NCBI GenBank assembly: GCA_900239685.1
Contig: OENT01000043.1
Coordinates: 1 to 64,000, forward strand
Source: Rotaria macrura
Taxonomy: Eukaryota > Rotifera > Eurotatoria > Philodinida > Philodinidae
DNA: 64,000 nt
Reading direction: 5' to 3'
The translations under genes and the position numbers were made by a program. Every line of letters begins with the position of its first letter. Position 1 is the first letter of the stretch. Below are positions 52,821 to 64,000 of this stretch, one piece after another. Under the pieces are notes generated by a model that worked only from the letters and a program-made list of their open reading frames with translations, was not told where the DNA came from and did not search any database.

Positions 52821-53458
52821 TTACATAAGAGCATTAGAAAAATAAACGCTTTCATCAATCATGTCCAGTTCTAGTTGGTTGTCATACGAGATTTTTTTCT
52901 TCCAATAAATATTGGTTCGATATGTCTTCTTGAAAGATGGAATTCGAGAGGATTCGATAACTTCATATTTACAAATTAGAATTGAAATTATCAAATAATA
53001 AATAATAAAATCGAGAAAAACGATAAATTCATACGAACCTCTACGTTCACAATAAATTAGAGCATCTTTTATACCGTGAAATTTAACCATAGAAGATGAG
53101 TGAGGATCGCAACTAAAAGATATAGTTTTATATTCAATGGGCATGCTGCCCTATAAAGAAAACCACTCACTATGATGCTCAGACCATGAATGTATTTTCC
53201 CGACGCTCTTTCGTGTCTCATTCAACGTCCCACTTCTTTGTATTATGAATTATAGATTGCATACCATTTCGAGCAGGCTCCTATATACGGCACCGCTTTT
53301 CTCTAAATATATCCCACGGTAGGCGTGGCAGATGTCCTATTGACTGCAAAACATGAACAAATTTACAAACATAAATTCAACTAAAACAAAATAGCAAAAA
53401 TTCGAATTACATCTCGTCGTCGAATTTCACTAATAGGACTGGAATCAATCGATTTTTC
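52821..53458 (-). CDS. Unrecognised coding block, four phase-consistent exons, 5' end not found
   Basis: Four exons can be chained without breaking phase: 53458-53411, 53336-53265, 53150-53039 and 52960-52821, ending in TAA, giving 123 residues. The reading includes AYRGIYLEKSGAVYRSLLEM, MPIEYKTISFSCDPHSSS, KFHGIKDALIYCERR and a C-terminal YDNQLELDMIDESV. Introns are about 75-115 bp with GT and AG ends, like real genes nearby. I do not recognise the family. No start codon was found; the sequence just 5' of the first exon stays open in one frame only through an in-frame TAG, so this may be a remnant. An ORF at 53991-53743 on the same strand could be a further upstream piece. Confidence 0.35.
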
Positions 53459-54587
53459 CTATATCAGCACTTGTACCGACCCCATACGGTCTAAATATCG
53501 AATAAAGTTCTAAAAAATGAAAGTGAAAATCTCAACTGATTTTCATTCATACAACAAATCGATCTTAAGTCTCTACTACTACAATCCTAACTTGTCTTCA
53601 TTACATATTCGCTAATTTCCGATCAGTTAGTATCCGTACAAATGTTCAGTTTAAAAAAAACTGATAAAAACAACTTCACCACTAATCGGACACATACGCT
53701 GAGAAGAATATTTTAACTATCATTGTGAACGATGACAAATCACTAAAAATGGTGTGATATCGACATCAATAGATTCGTTCTTTGGCTTAATGTAACTTGA
53801 ATTAGCCTACTAAAAACGAGTATACTGCTACAACAATGAGTAAACAGTTTGCAAAGTAGAGCGAGATGATTCTCAAGTTTCTGATAAAAATCATTCATAC
53901 TTCTTAAAAACATGGGATGTGTGACAGAATTTTCTGTTTTAAAACGCATTTGTTTTGTTTGAACTTCTATGGAAAATAACAGCAACAGCAAGACTCTAAA
54001 GTTATAAATCGTTTAAACAAAATATGATTACAAACTTTTTATTAAAATTTCACAGAATTTCGAAGTGTCACTACTTCGACATAAATCTATTTTTTTTATA
54101 GTTTTTAAGAACTATGACCATAGGTGTTTATGCCTTCGAGAGTAAGTAAAACTTTATTTTACATATGTATTATACGATACAAACTATGTTCTCCGTTTTC
54201 GTAAAAATCTTAGATTGTTAATATACTCTGTTAGAAGTCAACAGGCATCAACATTTTTTTATAGATGTTGAACTACCATAGACAATACTCTACATGAACT
54301 GAGGAGAAATCATATTCATGAAAAAGAATATTATTACAACGATGTATCTTTTCAATGTTAAATTTCCATATGTATGTTCTAATGATAATGATATTTCTTC
54401 GGCAGAAAAAAGCTGAGTTCTATTGTGCTAAATATTCATTTTGAAAACTCTTGTATCTAAGAGAATAATCATATTTACCTTTGAGGAATAGAAACTAAGT
54501 TGATAATACGTGATGATTGAACAATCGATTTTTAATAAAGTCATCTTTAAAAAAAAACAAGCAGAAAACAAACTTTCTCGATTATTA
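53459..54587. other. Intergenic, 3' of COQ2
   Basis: About 1.1 kb, AT-rich. Apart from the minus-strand ORF at 53991-53743 of unknown status, no gene is seen. Confidence 0.35.
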
Positions 54588-55664
54588 TCACAAATATTTT
54601 AAAACGTTTCCAGCTAAAATACTAGCAAGTATCATCAAACCAGTATTTCGATTTGATGCAAATGTATTCCAACACGAATCTGTTTTATTTAAATTTACTG
54701 TTTCAATTTGTTTATGAAGATGATAACTGACACCGATTAAGCCGCAATAATAAGGCCATGTTTGATCAACACTTAGACCCGCTGTAATTAAATGTGAAAT
54801 CATGCCAATGGAAAAAGCTCGTAACCATAATTTTGTATTATGTCGAAGACGTAGAGCGGTAGATTTCACGCCAACAAGTAAATCATCTGTTTTATCTTGA
54901 TGTGCATATATGGTATCATAATGAAGTGTCCAAGCGATTCCAGCAAAATATAATGGTAGTATCATAGACGGATGGATTATTCCTGTTGCTGCGGTGAAAC
55001 CCATAAGTGCGCCCCTGTAATTTTTTGTTGTTCGTACAAACTTTTCTGAATGACGAAGAAAAAACGTAAATATATATTCTTACCAATTAAATGTTATTCC
55101 AAGAAATAGTTGTGGCCAATAAGTATATCGTTTCATCAAAGGATAAATAAGAACAGGTATTAATGAAATAATTCCTAGAATAATCGATGGCGTATTTAAT
55201 TGAATCAATACTAAAAAACTTGATAATAATTGTATAGTTGTCCATATTAATGCTTGTTTTATTGTTATTTCACCACTAGCAATCGGCCTCGATTTAGTTC
55301 TCTCAACACGTCGATCAAATTCTTTATCCCAAAGATCATTTATTGTACAACCAGCACCGCGCATTAAAATTGTTCCAACACCAAATAAACCCATCAGTAG
55401 AATATTATGCAATGTCGTACCAGCAAATGCAATACTCCATGCACCTGGTAAAAATAATAACCATGAACCTATAGGTTTATCCAAACGGCTTAAACGAATG
55501 TAAGGTTGTATCGATTTCGGTATGACATCATAAATCGTTTTCTGACGACGAAATGATGATTGACTGCTTTGTTGTTGTTGTTGAATATAGATTGATGTTG
55601 TTGTTATACGAATAATTGACGTTCGTAAAATTAATGGACATGTTGAACGTAGTAGAAGGATCAT
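54588..55664 (-). CDS. COQ2: 4-hydroxybenzoate polyprenyltransferase, mitochondrial
   Basis: Two exons (55664-55084 and 55014-54588) give 335 residues. A basic, hydroxylated N-terminus fits a mitochondrial targeting peptide. The two Asp-rich motifs of UbiA prenyltransferases are present: NDLWDKEFDRRVERTKSRPI (109-128) and YAHQDKTDD (230-238). LSRLDKPIGSWLLFLPGAWS and several membrane helices complete the match. The enzyme joins the polyprenyl tail to 4-hydroxybenzoate in ubiquinone synthesis at the inner membrane. It begins 151 bp after the COQ8 stop on the same strand, with a splice acceptor 9 nt before its ATG, so it is probably the last cistron of an operon with COQ8. Confidence 0.95.
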
Positions 55665-55673
55665 GAAATTAAT

Positions 55674-55690
55674 CTAGAATAATAGAATTC
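55674..55690 (-). promoter_or_regulatory. Putative trans-splice acceptor before COQ2
   Basis: TTCTATTATTCTAG ends 9 nt before the COQ2 ATG, within the 151-bp gap after COQ8. No AATAAA is seen in the gap; an ATTAAA variant is. Confidence 0.5.
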
Positions 55691-55815
55691 ATTTAATAAA
55701 AAACAAACACAAATGAAACATGAGCTAGATTTACTAGTAGAATTTGAAAGGACAAACAAAAACAAACGAACATCCGAAGATGCTATTCTATTTCGCATAT
55801 AAGATGAAAAATAAA

Positions 55816-58065
55816 TTAAGATGATTTGTATTCTTTCCATATGCGATCAAACAATGGTTTACAATGAACTCGAGAACGTAATTTCGTACAGAGTAAAAAT
55901 GCACCGGACATCTTTCGATGTAAAGAATATGAATCTTCTGGTGGTGGTGTCAAACGATGTTTCAGCATAACTGGTATTAGTTTATGTATGTTTTTTGTTG
56001 TACTTTGTGAACCAAAATCAAACGTATCATCTGTACGAAAAGCTTCACCTAATATCATAACAGCACTAATATGTGCCTGAGTCATCTCAGCATTCTCATA
56101 ACCAGTTAAAAAGCCACTTTGAACTGATAACTCTCGTATACGTTCAGGTTCATTATCAGCTGCAGCGCGAATTATTTTTATATACGTATCAATGAAACTT
56201 TCACTAAAGTGACGTGAAGCACCAAAATCGATGAGACCAATCGTTTTATTTAATGGATTATATAAAAAATTTGACCAATTAGGATCTGTTTGCATAGCTT
56301 TAAATTTAAATAATTCTAATATACATATTTCTAATATAGCTTTGCCAATAAGATCACGTGTAGCTTGATCTTCATTGATTGCCTTATCAAGTGTAATGCC
56401 ATCGAAATAGGTTGTTGTTAAGACATTTTTCGATGATAAACTATCGATTATATCCGGTATACGATATATAGGATAATCAATAAGCCAATTTTTGAAACGC
56501 CTACCCCATTCAGCTTCACGAACATAATCAACTTCCCAATTTAGTTCACGCTTCGCAACTTTAATAACACTTTCAATATAAAGTCCTCGAGGAATTATAT
56601 TCCAAAAATTAAGTAATGTTACTAAATTATTGATATCACTTTCAATTGATTTACCTACACCGGGATATTGAATTTTAACAGCAACACGTTTCTTATTATC
56701 TTTCAAAACACCATAGTGCACTTGACCAATACTAAACGACAATGAAAGTATTGTACATTTTTTAAATAAGATAAGAAAATAGAAAAGCAAACAAAAAGAC
56801 GACATTCAGTATAATTTAACCTGGCAGCTGCAAATGGTCGATCTTGAAATTCTTCGAATTGATCACGCCAATTTGCACCAAAGTCATTGGTCATGACTTC
56901 ATTCATTTGCCATTCAGGCATAAAGTCGGCTTTTTGACGAACACGTTCGAAAATCTTTTGAATATCATCTTGAATAAGAAAATTATCTAAACAATAAAAA
57001 AAACAAACGAAATTAATCAGGCAACAAAATATCAAGAGAAAAGAATAAAAACGAAATTAGACGTTTACCTTGAATACTAATCATTTGACCTAATTTTAAT
57101 GCAGCTCCACGTACTTTACATAACGTATTAACGATACGTTCGGCATTAGCTTTCGATAAATATGGAGATAAACTAGTTTCAGATGCTGCTTGTTCAAGAC
57201 CAACAGAACGTCGAACTATTGAGCCTAACGCACCAACACCAAGGCCAGCTGCCAGTGAACCAAAACTTGCTAAACGACCAATACGTGACGTTGGTACAGA
57301 TCGTGCTTGTGCTTCAGTGTTTGTTGGTGGTGGTAAGCTTAGATTTTCATTTTCGTCTAATGTTAACGGTGCCGTTGATTCGTCTGCTTTCGAAGAAGTA
57401 CTGAAAGTTGAATCAACGTGTAATGCTTTAATGCTAGGTGTAGTTGTCGATAGCTCAACTGGATTTTCAATGGAACGAGTTTTTACATTATCTAGTCTTA
57501 TATCGGATACAACCGGCTCGGATTTTTCTTCAATGATAGAGGATATTTTACGATGAGATGAAAGAGGGATATTTTCTTTAGATGTTATAATTGTTGTCGC
57601 TGTTGTTTTAACTTTTGATAAGTCTGGTATAGAGGATGGAGTCGGTACTGAAATTTTTTCTTGAACTAAATTATTTCCTATCGTGACTGTCGATTTATCG
57701 ATTTCAGGATATGACGACATTGAAGATCTATCTCTTGTGAAAGTAGTTGTTCTTGTGATACTATCATCGACTAATGGATTTATCGATGTTACTGATGTCG
57801 ATGAAGATTGAATTGCACTCTTTGTAGCAATACAAGTTTGACGAATGAGAACAGTAGATTTCCATGTTGCTTTCGATACAGCATTTGAAATACTAATGCT
57901 ACCTAGCCTATCGAGACCGATAGATACAAGTTCAGCTAGAGGTTCAACAATGAGTGACGAACGTCGACGAAAATCATTTGATTTAGTTGCTTCTTTAAGT
58001 ATTTGTCTACTCAACTGAGTCAAACCACGTAACAGTTGACCAGCATCTGACAAACGATGAGACAT
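55816..58065 (-). CDS. COQ8: Atypical kinase COQ8 (ADCK3/ADCK4 type)
   Basis: Three exons (58065-57069, 56986-56821, 56731-55816) give 692 residues (human COQ8A 647). A long N-terminal region rich in Ser, Thr and Pro (about 90-255) precedes a small hydrophobic Gly/Ala segment and the UbiB domain. Hallmarks are KLGQ (324-327), the Ala-rich loop AAAS (385-388) in place of a Gly-rich loop, VAVKIQYPGV, MQTDPNWSNF, and IDFGASRHF. C-terminal STTKNIHKLIPVMLKHRL matches COQ8A closely. It supports assembly and function of the coenzyme Q complex on the matrix side of the inner membrane. Its ATG is directly preceded by a TTTTCTTTCGTTTTAG acceptor, and it lies 112 bp after the F-box/UBC gene. Confidence 0.95.
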
Positions 58066-58082
58066 CTAAAACGAAAGAAAAG
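58066..58082 (-). promoter_or_regulatory. Putative trans-splice acceptor abutting the COQ8 ATG
   Basis: A CTTTTCTTTCGTTTTAG tract ends immediately at the COQ8 start codon, within the 112-bp gap after the upstream F-box/UBC gene. Confidence 0.5.
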
Positions 58083-58177
58083 CCGAGAGACTGTGTTAAC
58101 AACAATAATTATTTTAATAATAAATAAGCCACATAAAAAAAAAACAAAAAAGAATTCTCTCTTTTTAGGTTTAAATT

Positions 58178-59959
58178 CTAAATTTCGATTTCATCTCCAT
58201 TTATGTAATCATGCATAGCATATGCCCATGTCCATTGTCGTGCTTTGTGCTCATATTGTTCACGATTGTTTGTATACAGATCAGCAGCTTCACGATTCAT
58301 ACATATATGTGCATATGGATCACTTAATAATGATTGTACGGAAATCAGTACTTTCGATATAGTCAATGCTAAACTCCAATTTGAACCAAATGAATCCAGA
58401 CCAATATCACCATGAATATTTATATTTGGATGAAAAATTTTTGTAATAAAGCGTACGACAGGCGGAATCATCGGATAACTAAATAGGTATGAATACTTTG
58501 TAAACTATTGTCTAGTTGTAAAACTTACGATTGAGGAATATGTAAATAGAGATAAAATATGCCACCTTAAAAAGAAACATAATAGGACAAGATATATAAT
58601 GAAATGAAAACAAATTTAATCTATATTGACCTTCATAAGCTGATGAGCTTGGACCCCAAATAGAAGCATGCCAATGGCAACATGATGAATCTAATGGTTC
58701 TGCACGTATACCATCAGGTGGATCATCCTAAAATGAATCATCATCATCAATAAGCAATGAAAACCATGAGAACATTTCAATAATCGATATCAAAATAACT
58801 CTAGATCCTTATGTTTTCTAGTATCCCGATTCAAACGTACTACATTGGTAAAACTTCAAGTGTTCTCTAACTTTAGTTATATATATATATATATATGTCG
58901 AGCATCTTAAAAGTATCATTCTAGGAAATGTTTTTGAAAAATCGATAAAAACCAATAAGTAAATACTACGTACACGTAGAGCTCGAATTTCACTTTGTAA
59001 TCTTCTATGACGCCATAATGTCGGTTGCATTTGTCCATTATTTTCAAACTAAAAAAAAAACATCACAAGAAAAACATCATCGTTGAATATCTCTACGAAT
59101 CTGAATGCTTACTCGAATACCCGTATCACTCAAGCATATAAAACAACTAGAACTTCGTATTCTAAAACAAAAATCGAAATAATTTATAATTTTTTATTAT
59201 ATGTTTAAAATAAAAGATAATCTTCTAATATTTACAATTGATCATAGATTCGACTGAGATTTGCACTATTATCCTCGTCGGATAATGGGAAAAGTGGCCA
59301 ACGAGTACGTATGAATTGTTTCCAATCAACTGTTGAATCGATCAAATGACACCAACGGTTCGATGCTTTTGCTAATGCATATATACTTAAATCATCCATA
59401 CATTTCATTATAGCCAACATCACCTCAGGTGGCAATTGACTTAAATAAGATGTATGATCATTCCAAATAAAATTATGCTCTGTTAATTCAAGTAAAAGTT
59501 CATTTAATAAATCATTTCGTCTATTAGCTGATGTTAATGACATAACCGAAGTATTCGATGTCTGTAACGATGAATCAATACTTGGTGTTGTTGGCGATTT
59601 TTTCGCTTGTTTATTCGTTCCGGAAGCACAAGCATATCCATCATCAGTATCTTCATTTCCCGAATCATCAGCTTCACCTTTCTATTAGAATAATACAAAA
59701 AACATAACTAATAAATTCAAGATGCCCTTTTGTAAATACTGATTTCAAACGTACATCTTCGCAACCGTTCGGTTCTTGTTGTTGATCGATTCCATGTGGA
59801 TAGATGAATGCATGGCATAATCGACAGATTGGATCACCGAAACATTGAGTGTAATATCCTTCACAATAAAAACATTGAGAAAACTAGAAGAATAAAATTC
59901 CTACGATCAATAGTTAGAGTTCATCGTTATAGTTAACAAACCTTGTCTACATTATTCAT
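58178..59959 (-). CDS. F-box protein fused to an inactive E2-like (UEV-type) domain
   Basis: Eight exons in phase (59959-59942, 59883-59755, 59681-59236, 59161-59113, 59048-58974, 58727-58631, 58565-58529, 58478-58178) give 383 residues. In order: a Cys cluster CFYCEGYYTQCFGDPICRLC (10-29) that looks zinc-binding, an acidic and polar linker, an F-box (about 127-172, LSQLPPEVMLAIMKCMDDLS), a short CFIC segment (about 204-207), and a UBC fold (about 225-375). The UBC part is clearly E2-like (WHASIWGPSSSAYEGGIFYL, YPMIPPVVRF, KIFHPNIN, WSLALTISKVL), but the catalytic Cys position reads GDIGLD, with Gly310. It should not form a ubiquitin thioester. Inference: a Skp1-binding substrate adaptor that uses the UEV-like domain as a binding module. 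I cannot name an orthologue. A CTTTTAG acceptor lies 13 nt before the ATG. Confidence 0.8.
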
Positions 59960-62900
59960 TGTTGATTATAGACTAAAAGTTTCATCTGTAATAGAACTAA
60001 AAAATAGTATTGCCTATTTTGATGTTACAAAATCATGGTGAATCTGTTATAATTATTTTTCCATCAATAGTCAAATAAGTTTTATCAGGTAGTGAACGAT
60101 TGAAAACTAAAAACAAAACAATCTGTCCACCATTAGAAATTCATTTATTAGATATCGTAACAGTCATGCTCGAACAAAAGATCTCAACATACATATCAAC
60201 GAAAGGTAGAAGAATATCAGAATGAACGTCAAAAACCAGCATACATACATGTATGAATTCATATTGTCGTCAATGATGCAACGAATCATTGTAGCAACGT
60301 TCTTACTTTGAACATTCGTTTAACATATACGTCATGAAAAATGAGACATCCTATGAAACTCTTCTATTCTAATTATCTCACTACAATTTTCAGTGTCACT
60401 ATTTTAATATAAAAAAATTTTAAAAGTGATACTATTCACGATCATATTTTATATAATACTTGTCGTTCATGTAGAGTATCAATGATGGTATTTGTTTATG
60501 ATAATCATCTATCAAGTACATTGAAGTTTTAGAGTTGAATATAGAACCGTTTGATATGACACAGTTGACAAGTAGAGGGTTCATAGAAATCACGATCAAG
60601 GTAGTAAAATAGTAAAGTTAGGTAATACAAATTACATGCATGCACATGTACATTTTTTATTATTATTTACATTGGCTATTTTCTTGATCAATCGATGAAA
60701 GAGATGCACATGAATTATATATATACACAAGTTAGTCTTGATCGTCTGACATCTGTCGAATGATAGAATGATGAAAGAAATACTCATCATTGTTTTTTTT
60801 TAGATATCATCTATCGATGATAATAATTAGTTGCAGATTATGCAGATCAGTTTGATTTCGAGTCAGATCAATATTTAGTTCTCGATTTCATACAAGATCG
60901 TATGTGTAATCATGATTGCCTACATAATAAATATCCAAATTGATTAAATGCGAATAATTCCAATACTTTCTTGTTGATTTAGTATAATTCATAGTTTCTT
61001 CTAAAGTCTATCTGAACAGGAAAGTCATTCTTGACCTCAATGGAATCATCACCATGTAATTTAATTCTTCTGTCTTAACGTACCAATCAATTATGTACAC
61101 GTGCTTTCTACATCATATAGCTAGTAAATGTCCAAACATTTCATTTGTTACAGAGTTCAGGAAAATTGGCTCATTTTTCCCCGGAAGAAAAATTCGTACA
61201 GTCGAATAGTATTTATTTTTCTGTTGAGAAAAGCTTTATCATATTGTAATTCATGATTTTTCTAATTGATAGACACAGAATATTGAAGAACAAAACTCAC
61301 AAGTATTTCTGTCGATCTATATGTCTATTGCTAATAGATGAACTACTATCGTTCGAGCTTGAAAAAGTTTCCTTTTCTTCTATTTGTCTATATATACATA
61401 TAGACAATGCCGTTCTCACTATTGGTCGTCTTATTATTCACCCACGACGTTAGTGAGTGAGAAAAGCTCTTTCCATCCATTTTTAATGGAATGCATATGA
61501 ATAAGGTTAAGTTTTTTTCTTCTTCACAGTTCATGCATCCTTTCATTGACATTTATGAGAGAAAAGTTTCCAGTTGCTTGATTCTACTCATTTCTGCAGA
61601 ACGCACCACTAGCTTAATGTAACGATTAAATTCTTAGAAAATTTCCTCTTGGCACAATTTACTTTCTACAAAAGAAAGTAATAAATCCGACAAACGAAGG
61701 CACATTTTTTACGTAATTCAAAAGAAAAAGAAACGATATGATTATAATACATAAAATTGAATTGATTATGTAATTTCTTGCAGGAATAATTAGTTTAGAT
61801 CATCACAAATCAACTAGTCATGCATATAACCCCAAAATTCAATATTCTTGGCACGTGCCATATTTCATTTTTGTCATTTGATCATCATTTTAATTCTCGA
61901 TTGTACTCTACATCCTTCGTATATTTGAAATAGTCATTATAATCTTTTTGTTTTTGCCTTTTGTATCGTTATCTCCATCATATATATTATCAAAGTATAA
62001 ATAACAAATTCGCATATATATGTATACACTCATCATCATTATCATTATCATTAATAAGAAATCAGTTGTAAAAGTTTACAATCTTTTTTTTTTGTATATA
62101 GACACAAAGTTTATGATATGCACAGACTATTTGCCTGTCTAGGCTCAAATATATTGTTGATAAGTTTATTCTTACTCTTACACATTTGGTATCTGAATTG
62201 CACTCTTTTTTTTTGGGCTTCTTCGTTTACGTATTCTATACTTGTCTGATTAGTCCATATTAATTGATGGATAAGTCGGTTGATTTAATGTTTTCTTTTT
62301 CAAGAACAATACGAAGATCTGCATCATCGTTATTATCACGTCGAATGATCTCTTTGTAAAATAATGAACGGTTCGATTTATCTTGTTTGTCTCATAAGAT
62401 AGTTTCAGATTTTGACGATATTTGTAAAACGTCAAAGACATATGCAACACAAATGTTTACATTACATGATGCCCATTTATAAGATAAACATTAATGAGAG
62501 AATATAGATGCCATCTTGAAATCTTCTATTGCTAGTAGTTCTGAACACATCTAATAAAGTTTGAAAAAGAAACAGAAAAAGAAAAAAAGAAACCCTTGAA
62601 ATATGAAGTGTGATGGAATAAAACTGCACTATGTATATGTGCGTGCATATGGCTTGCTTGCATGATGTTGTTTGCCTTTCATCACCTTTCCGTTATATAG
62701 ATCTCTCAATGCGGAGGACACGTTTCAATCGAATATATACATGTACACCTCAAGCAAAAACATTACTCTATCAATCATCGATTCGTCTTTTGAATGAGTA
62801 TACTCTATAGAAGAAGAGAGCAGATGAGATGAGAAAAAAAAATGGAAAAAGGAAAAGAATGATGTATTTCTCTTCTTTATAAATATGGATGCGTATTCGC

Positions 62901-63510
62901 TAGTGATACCGTTAAGAAAAAAAGTGTCAATAAAAATTTGCTGTAGGCGAAAAAATATTCGAAACAATAGAATGAACAATTTTCTTTTAGCAATTTTGAA
63001 GTATTTTTCATTTGTTTTTCTATAGAGACTGCCGGTGGGTTAAATTATTATCGTACAATATATATATATATATATCTATTTAATTGTATACATAGCTATA
63101 TCCCTTTATTGACTTCCAAACAAATATTTGCTAGAAATTTTATTATTATTACCCGTTGTGTGTTAGTCGTTTTTATCAACGAAAACGACTATCGTTCTCA
63201 ATTTCGACATACAAACACGTCTGATTTTTGGTATTTTTTGACATAAATAAAAACTTGAAAATGTTGTGCAAAGTATCATATGTCTGATAAGACATGCATC
63301 GTTCGCCATGATAATAGTAGTAACAAGCACCGTATGTAATATTGTAATGAATGAAATAGTAAGAAAAAAAAACGAATCGAAAAACGTGAGAAAAACTTAG
63401 AAACAAAAAGCATATATATCTGTACGTATATATAATTTATGTATAATAGAGCACGAGAGCAAATGAACGGACGGTGAATGAAAACAGAAAAAAACCTGTT
63501 GAAGACAAGC
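59960..63510. other. Gene-poor stretch, about 3.5 kb
   Basis: It holds the 5' flank of the F-box/UBC gene and the 3' UTR of the CCCH gene. TA runs occur near 58878-58895 (just outside) and 63057-63075. Only short ORFs without family resemblance are present. Confidence 0.4.
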
Positions 63511-64000
63511 TTAAACATACTGTGGAGTTAAGCTGCTGTTCGTCGACGATGATGATGAAAAAGTACGATTTGTCATCGTAGATAGTATAGATGAATAGAA
63601 TTCTTGTTGTTGCTGTTGTTGTTGTTGCTGCCGTTGTTGTTGTTGTTGCTGTTGAACTACATCAGAATTAGTGTAAGAAAGTAAAGCTCGACTAATGTCT
63701 TGAAATGAAAAAAGAGTTTTCGATGAATTTGAATTATTTATTATATGAGAAGAGGATAGTGTTGTATAATCACTGGTAATACGATTTCTAAAGAAAAAAA
63801 ACATAGGAATAGAAGAAAAAAAAGTCAATTTTCTTTTCTTTTCTAATTAAAAATTTCAATACCTAGTCGTTGGTTTTTGTGATAGTTGATTATTTCTTAA
63901 ATCGGAATGTCGTCGTAATGTTGTATCGTTTGTATCGATTGTCGCTCGTGCTTCATGAATATCATGAATAAAATGGCATCGAGGACCATATGGACAATAT
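63511..64000 (-). CDS. TIS11/ZFP36-like CCCH zinc-finger protein, 3' part
   Basis: The window edge cuts the gene. Exon 64000-63863 begins inside the second CCCH finger: CPYGPRCHFIH gives C-x5-C-x3-H, as in tristetraprolin-type proteins. A 75-bp intron joins in phase to the last exon, 63787-63511. The C-terminus has a poly-Gln tract (about 63601-63655) and a Ser/Thr-rich end. TIS11 proteins bind AU-rich elements in mRNA 3' UTRs and drive deadenylation. The first finger and N-terminus lie outside the window. Confidence 0.75.
63601..63655 (-). repeat. CAA/CAG-rich trinucleotide tract coding poly-Gln
   Basis: Mixed CAA and CAG codons, interrupted once by CGG (Arg), encode about 16 Gln in the CCCH protein tail. 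Confidence 0.85.

Noticed and set aside
62000..63510. Short ORFs near the CCCH gene
   Set aside because: Phe/Ser/Tyr-rich translations of microsatellite-like AT sequence, most likely 3' UTR or flank.
1..64000. CRISPR arrays, bacterial operons, ribosome binding sites
   Set aside because: Genes are intron-rich and eukaryotic; no regularly spaced repeats were seen.

Overview
The window looks like a piece of a bdelloid rotifer genome, or of a very similar small invertebrate. The evidence is an AT-rich background, animal genes broken by many short GT-AG introns (mostly about 45-100 bp), families typical of bilaterians (proprotein convertase, sideroflexin, JMJD6, TRDMT1, PYROXD1, SCLT1, TIS11-type CCCH protein, rhodopsin-like GPCR), two genes of a kind better known from bacteria, and splice acceptors placed directly before start codons, as expected if spliced-leader trans-splicing is used. 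Assignment to bdelloids is inference; no rRNA or mitochondrial marker is present. Exon-intron models were built by eye: splice sites were accepted only where reading phase was kept and family similarity continued across the junction.

Layout: 1-192, start of an unknown membrane protein (minus). 5.3-7.6 kb, a broken fucosyltransferase (minus). 9.0-11.5 kb, an NCS2-type permease (minus). 13.6-18.6 kb, SCLT1, the only plus-strand gene. 19.3-28.0 kb, a 22-exon proprotein convertase (minus). 28-33.3 kb, a gene-poor stretch with a roughly 1 kb palindrome whose centre is an N. 33.3-45.5 kb, a run of minus-strand genes transcribed in the order TRDMT1, JMJD6, sideroflexin, PYROXD1, GIN-domain protein, GPCR. 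45.5-50.6 kb, gene-poor. 50.7-52.3 kb, a papain-family protease. 52.8-53.5 kb, an unrecognised coding block. 54.6-60.0 kb, a tight trio transcribed in the order F-box/pseudo-E2 protein, COQ8, COQ2. 63.5-64 kb, the 3' end of a CCCH zinc-finger gene.

The most interesting points are: (i) the F-box/UBC fusion protein whose E2 catalytic cysteine is replaced by glycine; (ii) two apparent operons, F-box/UBC-COQ8-COQ2 (gaps 112 and 151 bp) and TRDMT1-JMJD6 (gap 58 bp), in which each downstream gene has a splice acceptor 0-9 nt before its ATG; the COQ8-COQ2 pair puts two ubiquinone-synthesis genes in one unit; (iii) the palindrome with 192 bp perfect inner arms and diverged outer arms; (iv) a GC-AG intron and a 39-nt microexon in SCLT1.
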